From contig JAURVB010014937.1 of NCBI GenBank assembly GCA_033002965.1, positions 62,001 to 126,000 of the forward strand: DNA of 64,000 nucleotides. The letters are read 5' to 3'. Below the pieces are notes generated by a model, which did no database searches, was not told the origin of the DNA, and saw nothing but the letters and a program-made list of their open reading frames with translations. Positions 24,960 to 37,871 of this stretch are shown here, piece after piece. Position 1 is the first letter of the stretch. Every line of letters begins with the position of its first letter. This stretch comes from Piper betle (Eukaryota > Streptophyta > Magnoliopsida > Piperales > Piperaceae). Both the position numbers and the translations under genes were made by a program.

Positions 24960-26100
24960 TTATCGAGTTTTCCGTGAGACGAGAGATGGAGAAACTGACT
25001 ACACGTACCATGAGCGAATGCTGTGACTGTCAAAGCGGGCTCTGGATTAGTGCAGCGGACTATTCCATTCCTGAGGGATCCTAACAACTCCGCGTTTGAG
25101 TTCCTCACACCCGGAGAACATGGAGGTTTACGGGTACTATTTAGTACAGCGCATGTCCGGACTTGTGGTTTAAAGGGTACTAAAGGCGACTGCCTGAGAG
25201 TACTCGGCCTTCATGCTCAAGGCCAGGAGAAATATGGAGGTAAGGAGAGGGCTTAGGATTCGAGACCAGAAAATGAAGTAAGAAAATGTCGAGAGAGGCA
25301 TTAGCAACAACAGATCATTCAGTTCGGGATGCTAGCGGGTCTATAGCCCAGTGGCTCCTCAGTAGGTGCCCTTCAGAGTGATCATGAGGAGTATATGATG
25401 TTTTCTTTCATATGAGAGTTTGCTTTCATAGCCAGCTTGTTATAGTTATTTTATTTTCCGTACCAGTAACACTTGTTACTAATGTGTTTTTATACTATAA
25501 ATAGGTACTAATCATGAGTTGGAGGAGCCAGTTTGGACGGAAGATCACTGTTGTCGATTGCACTCATGTTAGTCGATTGAGTGGTTATATTTTGTTATGA
25601 TGTTATTATATTGATGTGATGTGATTAAATGCTAAAATATGAGGACATGATGAGATGAAATACTAAGATATGATGACAGGAAAAAAATGTTAATAGATTG
25701 CGCAATGGAGGCATTATGGGTTGAGACCCAAGCTTCAAGGTGAGTTTACAGCATATTAGATTGTGTGTGAATGAAATTGTTGATACATGTATATATATAT
25801 TATTATTATTATTTTGATAGGGTGGCCCCTAATTGCACTTTTAGGGAAGATTCTGTCCATTGTATTTTAAAATTTTTTTTATTTTGATCGTAATCATATT
25901 GTTGTATGAATTACTTTGCACATCATTTATATAGTATCATGTTAGGATTCTGTGCATTTATCCATGCATGACGAGTCGTATCTTTATCTTAAGATGCCAA
26001 GATTAGATCTGCACAAGTTGGGTTCGGGTTAGCCAACCTAACCGGGGCCTATAATATGCCGGTTCGGTTCACGAGCATGGACCGTATTTTGGGTGTTGCA
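23302..26100 (+). repeat. 3' LTR of the LARD
   Basis: 2799 bp, starting TATAAAACCCACGATTC (first dinucleotide mutated from TG) and ending GGGTGTTGCA. The GC-rich block is shorter than in the 5' LTR. It contains the GTTAAGTG-loop-CACTTAAC inverted repeat (about 24736-24769) and a 53-bp AT run next to the presumed promoter (24901-24953). Confidence 0.87.
24901..24953. repeat. (AT)n microsatellite in the LTR promoter area
   Basis: About 26 TA units where the 5' LTR has only a short TATATATAAT stretch, so it expanded after insertion. An apparent tyrosine-isoleucine reading frame here is an artefact. Confidence 0.95.
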
Positions 26101-28016
26101 CTCGGGCTCGCTGAGCCGGTTCCAATGGTACCCAATATGACCAGTAGACGTTACCGGTAGAAAACTGCCAGAAAGCTGCCGTAAAACCAAATTTGCATGA
26201 ATTTTACATATCTTACACCGAGTTCATCCAGTCAAACCTGATCAACTTCGGACACTGTCGAGCATCAAATTTGAGCTTCGAGATGCATGACAAAACACTA
26301 ACCGTCGCGGAACGCCGACGATGAGAGGTATAATTACCTCTGATTTGATTATTTAAAATTGATGATTGTTAGCATAGCATCCTACGATTGATTAGTTGAT
26401 GTGATTAATGCCTAATTACAGATGAAGTAATGATCGTATGATTTGAGTAATTGTGAATGAAGGTTAAGTGATCTAATGAGGTAAATCAAGTCTCAGCATG
26501 ATAAGTGATCACGATGTAACTTAGAACAACAGAATAAAATTGGAATAATAGAATGAGTTAGGATTATTCACATTTATGATTATTGATTGTTGATTGTGAT
26601 AGATGATTATTGTGTTGTGTATGATGTTTATTGAGTTTGATGCATCATTTAGTTAGCGAGGATTAGTATTTAGTTTTGATGTGTAGGTATAGAGTAAGAG
26701 CTCGCCGCCTAGGCACAATGACACGCTTAGAGCTTCTACCAGGTCCGTTTAGGACTCATCTTTGTTTTATTCTCTACTCTATTGTATGTTTGATTTATTA
26801 CCTGCAAGACGGGTTATGTGGTGTTTTATTGGATCCCACTTAACTCGGGCTATTTAGCCGAATAGTTTTCCAGACTAATAAACCCTCAAGGATGAGATCC
26901 CTCGAGGATGATTTTGAAAACAAGATCCACCACACGTTGCCTTCGGGCCTATTATATGATCCCTTCCCAGGCCTATATATATAATTTTATTGAGTTTTCA
27001 GTGAGATGAGAGATGGAGAAACCAACTGCACGTACCATTAGCGGATGCCGTGACAGTCAAAGCAGGCTCTAGATTAGTGAGCGGACTGTTCTATTCCTGA
27101 GGGATCTTGACATCTCCGAGTTTGAGTTCCTCACACCCAGAGAATGTGGACATTTATGAGTACTGTTAAGTACAGTGCATGTACGGACTTTTGGTTCAAA
27201 GGGTACTTAAGGCGATTGCCTGAGAGTACTCGGCCTTCGTACTCAAGGCTAGGAGAATTATGGAGGTAAGGAGAGGGCTTAGAATTTGAGACCAGAAAAT
27301 GAAAAGAGAAAAATGCCGAGAGAGGCAGCAGCAAAGCAGATTGTTCGGGATGCTACCAGGTCTGCAACCCAGTGGCTCCTCAGTAGGTGCCCTTCAGAGT
27401 GTTCACGAGGAGTAAACAATTGTTTTCTTTCATATGAGAATTTGCTCTCATAGCCAGTTTGTTATAGTTCTATTTTGGACTAGTAACACTTGTTACTGAC
27501 GTTTTTATACTATATGTATGTGAATCACGAGTTGGATGTGACAGCTTGGATGAAGGAGCAATAATGTCACTTGCACATACATGTCAGTCGATAGAGTAAT
27601 TAACATTTTTTTATAATGCTATTATATTGAGAATGACGTGAAATACTGAGACATGATATGATGTGATTAAATGCTTAAGATATGATTATAGGATGTAATT
27701 GAATGCTAAGACATGATGACAGGATGTGAAACATGAATAGATTGCGTAGCAGAAGCATGGTGGGTTGAGACCCAAGCTTCACAATGTGTATATAGTAGAT
27801 TAGATTCTGTGTGAATGAAATTGTTGATACAAGCATATATATTTATATATATTATTTCACAGGGTGGCCCCTAATTGCACTTTCAGGGGAGATTCTGTCC
27901 ATTTTATTTTAGAATTTTTATTAATTTTGATCGTAATCGTATTGGTGTGTGAATTACTTTGCACGTCATCCATATAGTATCATGTTAGGATTCTGTATAT
28001 TTATCCATGCATGACG

Positions 28017-30869
28017 TGTAAAACCCGTGACTCGAGTCAGGGTTTTACGTTACCGAACTAGTCGGTTCGACCATTGGTTTGAGTCGAGTCAGTTTCATGA
28101 ACCGCGTGCTGAGCCGAGGCCAGCCGTGAGTTATGAGCGATGAGAGTCAGGTGTACCTAAATATATGATGATAACGTCGAGAAGATGGTGAGAAATGAGT
28201 TATCAGAATATATGAAAGTATGCAGTATTTTTTTCTTTTTATATGTTTGATCGAAGAAATAGTTTTAGGCCGAATAACGCGTTAGGACGCGTTGGATTAT
28301 ATTCGGGTGGGTTATTAGTTATAGAGCATGCCATTTGGATGTTGTTGTGTTTATTTTATTTTATGGAATTTTTCCATATTTTTTTAGATTTTTTTAGAAT
28401 TTATTACGAACTAGTTATTATTTTGACTCGAGTAGGAATCGAGTCAATACTTAATTACGAAACTGCCATTGAGGGTAATTTTCTCCTCCGCCCTCCCAAA
28501 CCCTCGTGCTCGTCGCTGCCGCCGCCGCCGTGCTTCCGCCGATCGACGCCGCCCAGCCTTGCCGTGCCGTCGCCGTGCCGCCACGACCTAGCCACGTCGC
28601 GCCGACCGCGACTCCGTGAAGCTGCCTCCGCCGTCGCCACTCCGAGCCTGATTCCGCCGCCATACGGGCCGCGCCGTCGCCGCTGTGACCCCGACGACCA
28701 CCCCTCGCCGTCACCGACATTTCCCCCACCATCCCGAGCGCCGTCGAGGCCGGCCGCAGCCCCAATCGGAGCAGACCGCCGACGCCGCCGCCGCCGCCCA
28801 TTTTCAAGGCTGCCGCCGACGGCCATCCCCGCCCCGGCTGCTTTGTTTGACACCGCAATGGGACCAAGCCCGTCGAGCTGGTGCCGATAGACCCCTGATT
28901 GCCCCGTCCCGAATCATTTTCGGAAAACCGCCGGAATCCACCGGAAAACCGCCAACACTCGCTGGAAAACCGCTGGAACCGCCGAAAAATTGGATTCGTG
29001 GGAAATTTGCTGGATCATCCGCCGAACGCACCTGGTCCAATCTGATTGGACTTCGGTAGCCGCTAGGTGCCGAATTCGAGTTTCGAGCCACGAAACGGAA
29101 ACCCTAGCCGTCACCGATTTTCGACGACGCGATGTATAATTTATTTTAATTTAATTATTTGAAAGTATTGATTATTAGAATTGCATGCTAGGATTGGTGA
29201 ATTGTATGTTATAATAATATATATAAATGTAGATTTGATTAAGGATAAAAATGTGAAATTTGTTTGATTGAGTGGTGTTAAAAATGGAAGCTAAGAAACT
29301 AATTAGGGTAACTAGGTAATGATCATGATCTAATGCAAACTAGCCTAAGTAGACTTGCTAGAATTGATATAGGTTGATGTGTGTTGATTAATGCGTGATT
29401 GTGTTGATTGTGTGTGCATGCTATAGGATGTGATTCTATAGGATGTGATTCATCATGCGGGCGTTAGTTTTTAGCTTGATTGTGCAGGTACGGTGTAGGA
29501 GCTCGCCGCCTAGGCGCGTGGACCCGTTTGGAGCTTCTACCAGGTCCGTTTAGGACTCGTTCTCTATTTTTACGCTACTCCATTGTGTATTTGATTTATC
29601 ATGTGCAGGACGAGTTAAGTGGCGTTTTATCGGATCCCACTTAACTCGGGCCATTTAGCCAACAGTTCTTTTCGGATTAATAACCCTCGAGGATGAGATC
29701 CCTCGAGTTTATTTTTCGAACTTCAGATCCAGCTCACGTTGCCTTCGGGCCTATTGTATAAGTCCCAACCCAGGCCTTTATATATGTATAGTTTTCGAGT
29801 TTTCAGTGAGAGATCGAATGAGGGAAATCCGACTACCGTGCTACGCGAGCGGGCACGTGTGTGTCGATAATGGGCTCTGGAATGGTGTGCGGGCCATTTC
29901 ATTCCCGAGGGATCCTGACAACTCCACCTTTGAGTTCCTCAAACCCGGAGAAGTGTGGAGGTTCACGGGTCCTGCATTGCAGCGCATGTCTAGACTTGTG
30001 GTTTCAAAGGGTACTGAAGGCGACTGCCTGAGAGTACTCGGCCTCTGTGCTCAAGGCCAGGACTAATATGGAAGGTGCAGAGGGCGGAAAGGAATGAGAT
30101 TTGATGTGAGAAGCGATAGAGAAATGGCCGACGTATGAGAATGTTGAAGGTAGCGGGATGCTGTCGAGCGGAGGGCGACGGCTCCCGTATGTGCCCTGAT
30201 GAGAGTTCTTGAGGAAGTATATGGTTTTCATTCAACAGGAGAGTTTGCTCTCCTGTGCCAGATTGATATTAGTTATTTTTCGGGCCGGTAATACTCGTTA
30301 CTGACGGTTTTTCTATATATATGTAGGTGAGAAATGCGAGGGATGAAAGCTGTCAGGACTGCGAAGGAGCAGCACGGAACAGCGCACACATGTACCTGCT
30401 GCATGTAATCTATAACGACGGTGTGTTATTGCTACGTGAATGATAATTTTGATGTGTTTGCTTGGGTGAATTACTTGATATGAAATGAATGGATAAATGT
30501 GAATGAGTAGTGAGTTTGGAGTTCAGGCTCGGTTCAATTGAAACGAAAGAGATAATGATGAACGCTACGGTAGATTATCATGTTTTATTGTATTTTGATA
30601 AAATATTTATATACCCTTGTTGTGGATAATTTTTAATTAATATTTTCTTGCCGTTGCATGGTTTTGTTTTGCTTGCACATCATAGCATGAATGTAGGACT
30701 ACGTTAGAACCCACGCACCCCATCCATGCATTTCATGTTTGCATCTCTATCTTGAGACACCGAGGGCAGATCCAGGTCAGCTTAACCGAACCCAGTAGAT
30801 TAACGAACGGTTCGGTCGCCGGTGACATTTCCGGGTCGGTTCACGGGTGAGCTGAAACGGGGTGTTACA
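28017..30869 (+). mobile_element. T1 (Tekay/Del-like) solo LTR
   Basis: 2853 bp, full length for the family. It starts TGTAAAACCCGTGACTCGAG and ends ACGGGGTGTTACA, with perfect TGACG duplications (28012-28016 and 30870-30874). It splits the T2 solo LTR. Features as in B: GC-rich block (28490-29130), CGAGTTAAGTGG hairpin (about 29608), and TATA-like sequence near 29755-29790. The 215-residue plus-strand frame at 28243-28890 is an LTR artefact. Confidence 0.94.
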
Positions 30870-32730
30870 TGACGGGTCGTATCTTAATATTAAGACGCCG
30901 AGATTAGATCCGCATGAGTTGGGTTTAGGTTAGCCGACCTAACTAGGGCCTGTAACACCTAACCCGACCTAACCGGGGCCTATAACATGCCGGTTTGGTT
31001 CACGAGCGTAAATTGGATTTGGGGTGTTACAATACATGTGTGGAGGCTTTGCCTCATCTTGTGTACAGGTATAATCTGATTATGATTCGGATTTCATCTC
31101 TTGTTAGGTTACATAGGTTGAGCTTATCAATTTAGGACGCAGGGCTCCACTCATTTAGGTCCGTAGGACTCTCTTGCTCCACCCTTATGTTTGGCCCTTG
31201 TGTGTCACATTTAATCACGTTTTAAATGATAGGACGGTTTGGCAGCATTTTTATCGAATCCCTCCAATACCAGATATTTAGTTGTATTTTATCGTAAATT
31301 TAAGAAAACTATAAGGATGACATCTCTTTTGGTTTTCGAAGTGAAGTTCCTGAAATATATGATACAAACCTCTTCCATAAGCCTATTATATAAGTACGTG
31401 CAAATAAGAGAGTGAGTGGTATGGAGATATGTAGATTGTACTAGAAGCCATTCTACCCTTAAAGGTGCATATATGTATGGTAATGCGAATGTAGCGCATT
31501 TCAAAAAATTGTGGAACATTGGTTCCGAGCCACATGGATACTATGATAAGCAATATATGGAAGATGTGAGGACGAAAGTGATATATAAATGTTTATATAT
31601 TTGTAAGATGCCTCTTTATAGGCAATTATGGCATGATATGTGGCCGCATTGGCATTCGCTTCTGATTCTAGAAGTTTCTGTGGCTTTTTTGTGGGTGTTT
31701 AGTTTTTCATGTGCTAGTAATGCAATATTCATAGTCTCTACAGAACCAATAATTAATTCTTTGATTATTGACCTTTTTCTCTCATATATGTAGGTGTTAG
31801 TCTTTTTGATAGGCGTTGGCAGATGGATCAAGCGGCTCATAGCAGAGGATTTCGTGTTGTATTTGTGTTAATTACCAAGTTGATATGAAATTGAGATGTC
31901 GTATGTTACGGGAATAAGCCCTGAAGCTTTATAAACTTGTATGATTCGGGATAAGTCAATTGATTATTATTTTGCACATGTGTTTTATATATCATTACAT
32001 TATTATTATGGTGCAGATATACTTTGGGGCACTCTAACTATCGTCTGCAAGGTATAAGCCTTAAAGTCCTAGAGCACGATGAGGAGCTTACTAGGTACGC
32101 GAAACCTATTTGTTGTAGCTATGTGAGTGTGTGATAAAGAAACGTGGGTAAGAGGAGCATCGGTTCACACCACTTGAAGACCCATGTGAAGTTCAGGTGT
32201 TATGGTTTGAAACCCTGGCATCTGATGGTGTTCTATTAATTATTTCATTTTTTTTGCACATGTCAGGTAAGTGGAAGAGGTAATTACAACCCTTAGTTCA
32301 AATTCTTTGCATTAATCCACATGTAAGAAATTAACAAATCTCACGAATCAATTGAATTAAGTCGTAAGAAAAGGTTTATGTCATAGCATATAACCTCAAA
32401 ATTATAGCCATGGTGTGCCTCTTATGCAGTTGAAAGTAATCATCAGTATTTTTAAAGTCATCACATATAGTGTTACAGGAGAGGTTCTGCCTCTATTATG
32501 ACTAAAGGTGATCATATAGAATCATTAAGTTAAAGAGCCTCACTATGTTAGTATGAATCAACATGTATGTGTGGTGAAATCCTATAAGGTTGCCCACCTT
32601 AAGCTTCTTGGAGGGTTGAGATTTACTTCTATAAAATTTGTACGATAGTAGTCTAATGAATAGTTTTCCAAATCATAACACTGCACTTCGGTCTGCCCTT
32701 GGACCAAAAAAAATAGGGTGTTACAAGAGT

Positions 32731-34760
32731 AATTTCCCACTCAATTGTAGAGCGTTCAACGATAACAAACGGCAAAACAATTTTATGGAAAGTAAAGATA
32801 GGAAACCGATACCTTATGTAGGAAGAATTACTTATTTTAATTAAATGAAGATAAAATAAATAATAAATGTACCTCAATTATCCGGTGGAATTAAGCCAAA
32901 AGTATTTGCTAGTTGGGTCAAAATCACCTAAGAAATAGGATCAAAATTAAGTAGGAAATCAACCTCTCAATAAGATAAAATCATAGAAGACAATATTAAT
33001 TTTCTGACAAGTATTCCCTCCCCTGCAATTTTTGTTTGTCTATTTTCTTACCTCACAATTTTCGTCTCTTTCTTGCTTTTTTTTATCTCCCTTACCTTTG
33101 CCACTTTTAATATTTGGAATTTTTATCTCAGAAATAATTTTGGAAATACAGTTAACAAGACCAATTGCACCCATACTTAAATGGGGTAGTTAAGACAATT
33201 CACAATTTTCTATTTTCTAATAATTACCCCAAATTTTCCTATTGTATATCAAAAACCCTTTATTTCCTATTTCTCTTAAATAAAACTCATAAATTTTATA
33301 TGTTTATTTGTAATAACCTTAGCCCTATTATAAATTAATGAAACAAGATTATTTCCTAAAAAATAGTTAATTAAGCTATGCATACCAAACCACTCACTTT
33401 TTTTATAATGTAAATCTTTTAAGCAAATCCGGCTAATTTAACTAGCTAGTTATAAGCAGAGCTTAAGTGGGGGAATTTAGCAAATAAGGTAGCCGAGACC
33501 AATTGGGTTTCTACGGTAAGAAGACAATGGTAACCTAAATTAGATTAATACAGAAAGACAAAACGTCCCATTTCAAAATGCATTTTTCAATTATATTATC
33601 ACCTAATTACGCGGTATTGCCGAACTTCTTTAAGTTATGTCGCTACTGGATATTGGATTATAAAATTTTTAAATTTAAAATTTTATGTCTTTATATCCAA
33701 ATTGACTAATTCTATTATGGAATATGGATACAAAACCATATGCTGACTCGTCTTTTCTTAGTTAATTGCTTTCTGGCGTTATAAACAAGGAAGGTCGCGA
33801 CACTCCACGTCTCCACCGTAAAAACGTAGCTTCTGATTGATGGCCTTTTATGTTTTCTTTTATCCCAACACTTTGTCCTAAAAGTTCTGTGAGTTTTATG
33901 TGAACACAACCTCTAATCGTGTGAGGACGGTTGTGGCTATGTTAATATGATTCATTCGTTTAGGAACCTGGCACGTGCTTTTTTCTTATTTTTTAAAATT
34001 CATATAGGGAAAGAAGAATTAGTAAACTGGAAAGGATCATGACTTCAAGATAAGTTTAAATATTGATCAGCAAAAAATCCAAAAAGAAAAACAAAAGATT
34101 TTCTTTCTATGTTTGCATTATAAAAATTTGGACAAAGAGTTTTTTCCAAAATATGTGTCAAACCCAAGAAAAATGAGAATTAAATTTATCAAATTTTCTT
34201 TCCATTAAAAAATATTCAATATTTTTATATCATCATAATATGAGAATTATTTTGGATATATTATTATCAAACCAAAGTGCCACGCATGGCCACCAATGGC
34301 GTCCCTTGAAATATTGTAATAATTGAGGAAAATATCGTTGAAGTTCATAAAATTACTTACAAGAAATCTCAAAATTAACAAAAAGGTGTTGCTTCTCATA
34401 ATCTGATTGGTGCCTATAATACTTGCAAAAATCAGAATCGGAATAGGAATTAGTTTTCGTGAGAGTCAGTGAGTTAGACCAATCAATAAAAAAATGGTCA
34501 GGAATTAATTTAGTTGAATCAATCCAAATCAATTATATACAAAAATTTGACAACTAATAACATAAAAACATAAAATGAAGATTCGGCCTCTATTCTTAGC
34601 ACAAATACACAATTTTATAATTTAATACAAATACAAAAGATAATCTCTATTTATCGTCACAGGACTACAATTTCATAAGTGTAAGGTTTTACATATCATG
34701 ATTTATACTCTATTAAATGATAATGATAACTCATTAATAGACAATAGGTCCAACAATATT
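32731..34760. other. AT-rich spacer, nothing recognised
   Basis: About 2 kb of unique-looking AT-rich DNA right of the nested cluster. No supported reading frame, TE termini or RNA gene was seen. A small frame at 33715-33909 minus is not credible. Confidence 0.55.
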
Positions 34761-35056
34761 TTACATGGATAATACTAAATCATCCAATTCCTTGTTTAAA
34801 GCATCTTTGGAGTTTGAATCAATATCACCAATGGGAAGAGTAGAACTTTCACCTGCATCAACACCAGACCCCTGTGTAAAAGGAGGCATAGAACTCCCAC
34901 CCATATGAAGTCCCTCAGGTAGAGGAGGCATAGACAAATTTTATTGTGAGTCAATAGATATACCAATATTAACAAAAAGTCTTCTAGGAAGAAGAGGCAA
35001 AGTAAAACCATCAGACATAGTAAAACACGGTCCAATTGCAAATGCTTTATTTGATA
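34761..35056 (-). pseudogene. C-terminal remnant of an unidentified protein-coding gene
   Basis: On the minus strand a frame ends at a TAA at 34761-34763. The last residues read GDIDSNSKDALNKELDDLVL plus SM. Upstream in the same frame is a Met-, Pro- and Gly-rich stretch containing MPPLPEGLHMGGSSMPPF and then an in-frame stop at about 34942. The composition (acidic, Leu-rich tail after a low-complexity linker) looks like real coding sequence rather than LTR noise. I do not recognise the family; a transposase or FAR1-like C-terminus is conceivable. Element A starts at 35072, next to the fragment, and may have cut the gene. Confidence 0.4.
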
Positions 35057-35071
35057 TATTGGTATTGGTTG

Positions 35072-37867
35072 TGTAAAACCCGTGACTCGAGTCAGAGTTT
35101 TACGGGAGTGAACCAGTCGGTTCAACCGTCAGTTCGAATCGAGTCAACTTCATGGACCACGAGCTGAGTTGAGGCCAGCTGTCAGTTATGAGCGATGAGG
35201 GTCATGTATGCTCAAATGTACGATGATAACGCCTAAAAGATGATGAAAAATGGGTTATCAAGTATGTGGAGGTATGCAGTATTGATTGTTATTTTTATTT
35301 GATCGTAGAATAGTTTTAGGCCGAATAACGCATTAGGACGCGTTTGATTATATTCGGGTGGGTTAATAGTTATAGAACATATCATTTGGATGTTGCTGTG
35401 TTTGTTTGATTTTACGGGATTTTTCCTAATTTTTTTGATTTTTTTAGGATTTATTAGGAGATAGTTATTATTATTGACTTGAGTCGGAGTCGAGTCAAGT
35501 TTAATTTACAAAAATGCCATCGCACACCCCTTCATCTTTCCCGACCTTCCTCACCCCAAACCCTCGCCACCGCCACTGCCGCGTGCCACCGCCGCCACCG
35601 CCGACACCGCACTGCAGCCGAGCAACACCGCCCCACCCCGCCGTGCAGTCGCCGTGTAGACACGACCCACCCCGGCCACCGTCTCGCCGCCACAACGCCG
35701 GAATCGCCCCACAAGCCGCGACACCTCCCTCGTCGATTTGCCGCCGTCCGGGTCGCGCCGCCGCCGCTGTGACCCCTACGACCACCCCCTCGCCGTTGCC
35801 GACGTTTCCCCCATCCTCCTGACCGCCGTCAAGGCCGGCCGGAGGCCCGAACGGAGCACACCGCCGCCGCCGCCCATTTTCGACACTGTCATCGACAGCC
35901 ATCGCCGCCTCGGTTGCCTTGTTTGACACCACCATTGGACCAAGCTCGTCGAGCTGGTGCCGATAGACCGCCTTGATTGCCCCGTCCCGAATCGTCGCCG
36001 GAAAACCCCCGACACTCGCCGGAAAACCGCCGGAACCGCTGGAAAATTGGATTCGTGGGAAATTCGCCGGATCACCCACCGAATGCACCTGGTCCAATCT
36101 GATCGGACTTCGGACGCCGCTAAGTGCCGAATTCGAGTTTCGAGCCACGAAACGGAAACCCTAGCCATCGCCGATTTTCGACGACGCGATATATAATTTA
36201 TTTTAATTTAATTATTTGAAAGTATTGATTATTAGAATTGCATGCTAGGATTGGTGAATTGTGTGTTATAATAATATGTATATATGTAGATTTGATTAAG
36301 GAAAAAATATGAAATTTGTTTGATTGAGTGGTGTTAAAAATGGAGACTAAGAAACTAATTAGGGTAACTAGGTAATGATCATGATCTAATGCAAACTAGC
36401 CTAAGTAGACTTGCTAGAATTGATATAGGTTAATGTGTGTTGATTGATGCATGATTGTGTTGATTGTGTGTGCATGCTATAGGATGTGTGATTCATCATG
36501 CGTGGACCCGTTTGTTTGATTGGCGCGTGGACCCGTTTGGAGCTTCTACCAGGTCCGTTTAGGACTCGTTCTCTGTTTTACGCTACTCTATTGTTTATTT
36601 GATTTATCATGTCCAAGACGAGTTAAGTGGCGTTTTATCAGATCCCACTTAACTCGGGCCATTTAGCCAACAGTTTTTTTCGGATTAATAACCCTCGAGG
36701 ATGAGATCCCTCGAGTTTGTTTTCGAACTTCAGATCCAGCTCACGATGCCTTCGGGCCTATTGTATAAATCCCAACCCAAGCCTATATATATATAGTTTT
36801 CGTGTTTTCGGTGAGAGATGGAATGAGGGTTACTTGCGGCCACGTCTTCAGATAGGGCGTGTGCCTGGAAGAGCGGGCTTTGGAGCTGGGGAGAACCCAC
36901 TTCGTTCCGGAAGGATCCGGACAACTCCACCTTTGAATTCCTCAAACCCGGAGAAGTGTGGAGGTTTACGGGTACTGCAATGCAGCGCATGTGTAGACTT
37001 GTGGTTCAAAGGGTACTGAAGGCGACTGCCGGAGAGTGCTCGGCCTTTGTGCTCAAGGCCAGGAGTAATATGGAAGGTGCAGAGGGCGGTAAGGAATGAA
37101 ATTTGATGCGAGAAGCGATAGAGAAATGGTCAAGGTATGAGGATGAGAAAGATAGGGGGACGCTGTCGACCCGACGGCGACGGCTCCCGTATGTGCCCTG
37201 ATGAGAGTTCTTGAGGAAGTATATGGTTTTGATTCAACAGGAGAGTTTGCTCTCCTATGCCAGATTGATATTAGTTATTTTTCGGGCCGGTAACACTCGT
37301 TACTGACTGTTTTTCTATATATATGTAGGTGAGGAATGCGAGTGAGGAATGCGAGCGAAGAAAGCTGTCGGGACTGCGGAGGAGCAGCACGGAACCGCGC
37401 ACACATGTACCTGCCGCGTGTAACGTATAATGACGGTGTGTTATTGCTACGTGAATGATAATTTTGATGTGTTTGTTTAGATAAATTGCTTGTTATGAAA
37501 TGAATGGATAAATGTGAATGAGTAGTGAGTTTGGAGTTCAGGCTCGGTTCAATTGAAACGAAAGAGATAATGATGAATGCTACGATACATTATCATGTTT
37601 TATCGTATTTTGATAAAATAGTATATATTTTCTTTTGGTTTCTCATTTATTATTTTGTCTCTTTTTTGCTTGTACATCATATCATGCATGTTGGACCACG
37701 TTAGAACCCAATCGTTCTCATTCATGCATTTCATATTTGCATCTCCATCTTGAGACGCCGAGAGTAGATCCGGGTCGGCTTAACCGAATCTAGTAGATTA
37801 ACGAACGGTTTGGTCACCGGTGACATTTCCGGGTCGGTTCGCGGGTGAACTGAAATGGGGTGTTACA
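35072..37867 (+). repeat. 5' LTR of element A
   Basis: 2796 bp from TGTAAAACCCGTG to GGGGTGTTACA. Relative to other T1 LTRs it is rearranged near 36500: about 50 bp are lost and a GTGGACCCGTTTG motif is repeated. The GC-rich block is 35510-36190. Long frames on both strands inside it are artefacts of high GC. Confidence 0.92.
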
Positions 37868-37871
37868 GTTG

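Larger units (their letters stand above)
13209..26100 (+). mobile_element. LARD-like non-autonomous T2 retrotransposon
   Basis: Two T2 LTRs (13209-18563 with a Y insertion, and 23302-26100) flank about 4.7 kb of interior. The interior has an initiator-Met PBS (18568-18580) and a polypurine tract (23289-23300) but no recognisable gag or pol. The sequence just before the tract still follows the coding elements' pattern (TTTTGAGGACAAAATTTTTA against TTTCGAGGACGAAATTTTTC in A and B). This suggests derivation from a Tekay/Del-like ancestor or mobilisation by one. The element sits inside an older LTR of its own family; the target duplication is poor (GCCGG/CTCGG), so the insertion is old. Confidence 0.83.
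12335..31031 (+). mobile_element. T2-type solo LTR split by two later insertions
   Basis: LTR pieces are 12335-13208, 26101-28016 and about 30875-31031, together about 2.9 kb. It starts TGTAAAACCCGCGATTCGAG and ends TTGGGGTGTTACA. The flanking duplication is GTACA (12330-12334) and ATACA (31032-31036), one transition apart. The pieces rejoin in the order of the LARD LTRs: GC-rich block, CGGTTCCAATGGTACCCAAT, the GTTAAGTG hairpin region, and GGTGGCCCCTAATTGCAC. It is interrupted first by the LARD (13209-26100) and then by a T1 solo LTR (28017-30869). Confidence 0.85.
10110..32725 (+). mobile_element. X-type solo LTR, outermost shell of a nested TE cluster
   Basis: It starts TGTAAAATCCTGG at 10110 and ends AGGGTGTTACA at 32725. 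A perfect 5-bp duplication, AGAGT, flanks it (10105-10109 and 32726-32730). Removing the nested T2 block (12335-31036) leaves about 3.9 kb, long but possible for a chromovirus LTR. Its internal part at 11163-11880 matches 3203-3900 and its end matches X copy 1. The segment 10600-10920 is CT-rich with CTCTCTCTAGCC and a GTTAAAG-GTATGTT stretch resembling a leader exon and donor; this is inference. No PBS or internal coding region is attached. Confidence 0.8.

Noticed and set aside
24764..25108. Frame with a long Tyr-Ile repeat (also 7662-7883)
   Set aside because: Translation of (TA)n microsatellites in LTRs, not a protein.
35501..36148. Long GC-rich frames on both strands (also 5728-6195, 12675-13127, 28243-28890, 42787-43530, 50565-51318, 58330-58986)
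   Set aside because: They lie in the CCG-rich block of T1/T2 LTRs, overlap in several frames, differ in frame and content between copies, and resemble no protein family. Low stop frequency follows from GC content.
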